A DNA stretch of 20,776 bases. It comes from Chara braunii (taxonomy: Eukaryota > Streptophyta > Charophyceae > Charales > Characeae). The notes below the pieces were generated by a model. The model did no database searches. It was not told the origin of the DNA and worked only from the letters and a program-made list of their open reading frames with translations. Where the stretch lies: positions 34,012-54,787 of the forward strand of contig BFEA01000660.1 in the NCBI GenBank assembly GCA_003427395.1. The letters are read 5' to 3'. Both the position numbers and the translations under genes were made by a program. Of this stretch, positions 17,540 to 20,776 are shown one piece after another (the first letter of the stretch is position 1; each line of letters begins with the position of its first letter).

Positions 17540-18143
17540 GTGATACACTCACTGTCAAACTCGGGTTAACGTAAAAGAGGAAGGATGATAGGCTTACGGA
17601 ACCGGTACATGGCCAAACTCCTGTGAAACCACCACTGCCCCCGATGCTATTTTTTGACGAACCGACAACGTTTTTCCCAAGCCTGGCCCACCGAACCAAA
17701 ACGATGGTGGGCCTGCTGCTGCTAGCAGGCCGCTGTCTGGAGAGTGAGTGGCACTTATGCAGTGCCAGCCAAACCCTAAAACCCAAAGGTGGTGGTCCAT
17801 GGGGCGCCACATACCACCGGTACCTTAGTTGTCATTCTGGGTGCCAGGTTGATCTGGATCATCGAAACATGTCCTGATGTCAAAACCCGGTTCAGGACCG
17901 GTAGGGATCTCCGAACTTTTTGTTGACGTCGAAGCACCAGGTACATGGGCAGCTGGGCCGTGGTCCTGACACCTCAAATTCTTGAAGTGCGGAATGAAAA
18001 CGCGACCGCCGATGCAATTTATCGATGGCAGGCCCCGCGTTTGGCGTTTCGGCCTCCGATTCGTTTTCTTGTGGCGACAAGTCTCCGACTGCAATGCTGG
18101 GGCCGTGTACTACCGTAGTGGTTTAAGCAAGGTCAATATCCCA

Positions 18144-18283
18144 TTGGCAAAGAGGATTGTAGTAAGTGTCTGAATGTGGACGTGTTTGTGGACAGGTGCC
18201 AAAAATTGTGATTGATCTACTTTTCTGCACCTCTGCGTGGAACAAGTCCAGATTCAGACACTTCTTCCAATCCTCTTTGCAAG
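18144..18283 (+). other. Long imperfect hairpin, pre-miRNA-like
   Basis: The 5' arm (18144-18199) and 3' arm (18227-18283) are reverse complements with scattered mismatches, including GCAAAGAGGATTG, AAGTGTCTGAAT, TGGAC.TGTT and AGGTGC, around a loop of about 27 bases. Size, arm length and mismatch pattern resemble plant-type microRNA precursors; a MITE copy is an equal alternative. It lies in the SulP intron, same strand. Confidence 0.55.
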
Positions 18284-18675
18284 TGAGATCTGGCCCTAAG
18301 AAGGCCACATCTCTTTGCCACAAAGTATATAGTAAAAACAAAAAAACATCGACTCGCTGGGCCACTGAGCCAGACGGACGGCGGAGGCGAAACGAAGTGC
18401 CGTACCTTGTCCTCCTTTTTCTTTTTCTTTTGTAAAGATAGACTTTTATTCACGATGGCCAGCAAAAGATAGGGTGCAGCCTTCCCCCCCCCCCCCTGGA
18501 CATGGCCAGCAAAAGGTACGTGTACCTCTTGTCCTCTTTTCTTTCTCTTCGCAGCCAGGTTGTTGTTTCTTTTTTGATGCCATGGACACGAGCAAGGGCC
18601 TCGCTCCACGACTCGCCCAATGTGCAAAATGAGAATGAATCTTCCGCTACAACATGGAAATGCACATTGACAGGT

Positions 18676-18763
18676 CATTGCCCGACAAGGGGCCAGAAGG
18701 AAGTCAGGACTCAATGAGCCATTGCCCGACAAGGGGCCAGAAGGAAGTCAGGACTCAATGAGC
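18676..18763. repeat. Perfect 44-bp tandem duplication
   Basis: 18676-18719 and 18720-18763 are identical (CATTGCCCGACAAGGGGCC ... ACTCAATGAGC). No divergence, so recent or produced by the assembly. Confidence 0.95.
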
Positions 18764-19224
18764 CAGGAAGACAACACCAGCACTCTTGAAATGGCTCACT
18801 TAATACATTGGAATCCCTGCAAAGTCAGGAGAGAGATGGATGTAGAGATGAGACCGGCTCCCGCCAGGCATATTAGCAACCTCAAGAAAGCTGAAACCTC
18901 AGATAGCGCAAGTGGATTCCCAACCACCCCAACCACCCCAACCACCCCAAATCCATCCATACACTGTTCTGCGCAATCAGAAAACTTCTCTGGATTCCTG
19001 GCACAGCATTATGTGGAAAATCACTGGACGCCTTTGAGTCGCAGTTTTGTCCTGTCAGCTAACTCCCCTCTTTGGATTTGGTCACAATTTTGGTGAGTGA
19101 AAATCCGCAAAGAAGTTTGAGTTTCTGTTTTTTAAGTTGAAGGTTGAGTTCTGCCATTCCCATTGCATCCTTCAACATCTCTTGCCTTTCTTTCCTTTTA
19201 GATGCGAGCTTCCTTGACACTACC

Positions 19225-19286
19225 GTCTTCACCTGAATAATATGGCTATAATGACCGAGCGGCGAGCGTTCTATTCGGGTGAAGAC
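19225..19286. mobile_element. Inverted-repeat element (MITE-like), family 2, short copy
   Basis: GTCTTCACCTGAATA (19225-19239) faces TATTCGGGTGAAGAC (19272-19286). The right half, TAATGACCG.GCGG...GTTCTATTCGGGTGAAGAC, matches the reverse complement of the left arm of the element at 14059-14161, so they are one family. Confidence 0.75.
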
Positions 19287-20327
19287 TCTAGGGCTCTCTT
19301 TCTCACTTAGGTCTTTGATAATTTTTTGGGAATCTGGTGAAGATGTCCTCTTGATTGCAGTTGTGTGGTTTGGGTAGGTAATCTTTTTCATTCGATTTGA
19401 TAAGAGTTCACTCAACCTCACTGCTTAGTAGGGGGCGTTATTGAAGCGGTAGACGCCTTTGCCAGGATACGCAATTTTGAGTGAACCTGAGGGAAACAGT
19501 ATGATTGCCTTGTGGTCTAGACCGGTATGGTAAGGGGAGCTTTGGAAATATTGCAGTCTTTCATAGCTCTAGCTCCAGTAGCGGTTTGTGAAGTAAGGAA
19601 GAAGACCAGACCATTCTTGAGAATGACTTCCTATATTTATGTGTAGTCTTTCAGAGACCTGCAAAGCGTTTGCTGTCTACATACGGCAGGCAGAATTGCT
19701 CGAGGACTCAAGGAAAAGGTTTTTCCTTGTGATGAATTGAGTCAACTGACTCAACTCTTGATTGTTTGAGATAAGGGAGGAGAAGTAGACTGCGTGTCGG
19801 CATTCTGTCGAAGGAGGGGTCCTGTACGGAAGTAGTTCTAAATTCTAATCCCCCATGATGATCATTGATCACGTGTTTGTTTATGATGATTAGGAATGTT
19901 ATGAAATCAGAAATGAAAAAGTCAAATGTGTCAAAATTTCTCAAAAACAATCGGATTGTGGATCTGAGACATGCCTCCTCAATTCAGAAAAGCTCATTTT
20001 TTTGAAATAGTATGACTAAGTACAAAGGCACATTTTGGTAATCGTACGCCTGCTTCAGACTTTTAGACATATCTGTGCGGATTGTGAAATGATGAAATCA
20101 GCCATTGTTGTTGTTGATTTCGGAAGAACACGTCCTTCAAACGAGTGGAGAAAGATGGGGTACAGTTTATGTTTTGTACGGTAGAACTGGTACCGTCAAA
20201 TAAGTACAGCTGACAGAAAGACAAGTACAGCAAGAAGAGGTCAATACCATTATTGTGTGCATGCCATTGACTTGTAATGTGAACTGGTGTCTTGTAATGT
20301 GTTTTTTTTGTTTTGGCTTACAAACAG

Positions 20328-20388
20328 ATGGCAGCTTGCGGCTTGATGAACATTGGCAGTTCTCTGACTTCTGGATATGTCACAACAG
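20328..20388 (+). CDS. SulP sulfate transporter exon: MNIGSSLTSGYVTT segment
   Basis: Acceptor TTTTGGCTTACAAACAG, donor ACAG|GTAACA. Encodes MAACGLMNIGSSLTSGYVTT plus the first base of a Gly codon. The family reads MVALG.MN..GS.TSCYVTTGSFSRSAVN here. The Cys of TSCY is Gly in this protein. The phase-1 end is completed exactly by the exon at 12917-13044, which lies more than 7 kb earlier in the window. Confidence 0.92.
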
Positions 20389-20684
20389 GTAACAAACAGA
20401 GGCACTCTGGGAAAGAACTCCCACCAACTTCCCAAGGCTATTGCCTTTTTTTTCTGTGGGACTGGAAGTGGTTCATGGACAGTGAAGCGTAATTGGACTA
20501 GAGCGTTCTTGACTGAATTTGGCTGTAATTGGAGCCGCTTACATTCAAGAGCGTGCGGGCTGTGAGGATGCCCTTACTTTGGCGATCGATGTGCATTCTA
20601 GTAACATGCGCGAACTTTGTTTGCAGAAACGCAGACACATACTCCCTGCTTTCTTGGCGGTTATTGATTCGCAGATTCGCAGCT

Positions 20685-20686
<2 letters not shown>

Positions 20687-20776
<90 letters not shown>
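20687..20776. repeat. (AG)n microsatellite running off the window end
   Basis: Forty-five AG units reach the last base. The true length is unknown, and the window or contig may end here because of it. Confidence 0.97.

Larger units (their letters stand above)
17540..20327 (+). other. SulP intron
   Basis: An intron of 2788 bases between two confident exons. Contains the hairpin at 18144, a poly(C) run at 18484-18497, a repeated ATGGCCAGCAAAAG with pyrimidine flanks (about 18400-18560), the 44-bp duplication, a small CCAACCACC repeat (about 18918-18948) and the inverted-repeat element at 19225. The remaining stretches (17540-18143, 18764-19224, 19287-20327) show no gene. Confidence 0.75.

Noticed and set aside
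4429-20388. Trans-splicing or circular RNA as explanation of the exon order
   Set aside because: Both order breaks coincide with synthetic adapter sequence, a simpler explanation.

Overview
The window is nuclear DNA of a eukaryote: genes in pieces with GT-AG introns, a few short exons in kilobases of intron, long microsatellites, small inverted-repeat elements, poly(A)-tailed retrosequences and no prokaryotic gene layout. The U6-like sequence has the 3' half seen in plants and many protists (CATAAATCGAG) rather than the animal form. The interstitial telomere-like tracts are of the TTTAGGG type used by land plants, green algae and several alveolates. The one recognisable host gene is closest to plant/protist sulfate transporters. 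I infer an alga, another protist or a plant-lineage organism and cannot name it.

The most important point is that the window is not collinear with a genome. Two Illumina Nextera mosaic-end sequences are embedded in it (10602-10639, a full mate-pair junction adapter, and 15769-15787). They divide it into block 1 (1-10601), block 2 (10640-15768) and block 3 (15788-20776). A SulP/SLC26 sulfate transporter gene on the + strand is spread over all three, but in the wrong order. Exons for the earlier part lie in block 3 (17474-17539, 20328-20388), the following part in block 2 (12917-13044, 15289-15330), and the start of the STAS region in block 1 (4429-4553, with weaker candidates at 405, 2852 and 3522). 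Splice phase and protein similarity join 20388 to 12917. The true order is therefore probably block 3, block 2, block 1, as expected if circularised mate-pair junctions were assembled as real sequence. The gene's N-terminal part and the end of its STAS domain are not visible.

Block 1 also holds two tandem diverged copies (about 4752-6445 and 7946-9695) of an unusual gene: a Josephin-like papain-fold cysteine protease followed by four RING-like Cys/His modules. This would put a deubiquitinase and an E3-ligase type region in one polypeptide. Both copies have frameshifts and stops as written, so they are called pseudogenes, but the layout is the most novel protein feature here. Block 1 further contains a tRNA-like SINE head, two tandem repeat pairs, (CT)n/(TA)n/(CA)n tracts and a degenerate 22-25 bp array.

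Block 2 is mostly SulP intron. It contains a minus-strand U2-like/U6-like snRNA pair in which the U6 part has flanking direct repeats, a poly(A)-only retroinsertion, two inverted-repeat element families, two degenerate TTTAGGG tracts and a GC-rich SINE-like pair, one member fused to a U6 fragment. Block 3 is also mostly intron. It contains a pre-miRNA-like hairpin, (TCAA)n, a perfect 44-bp tandem duplication, a second inverted-repeat element copy and a terminal (AG)n tract that runs off the end.
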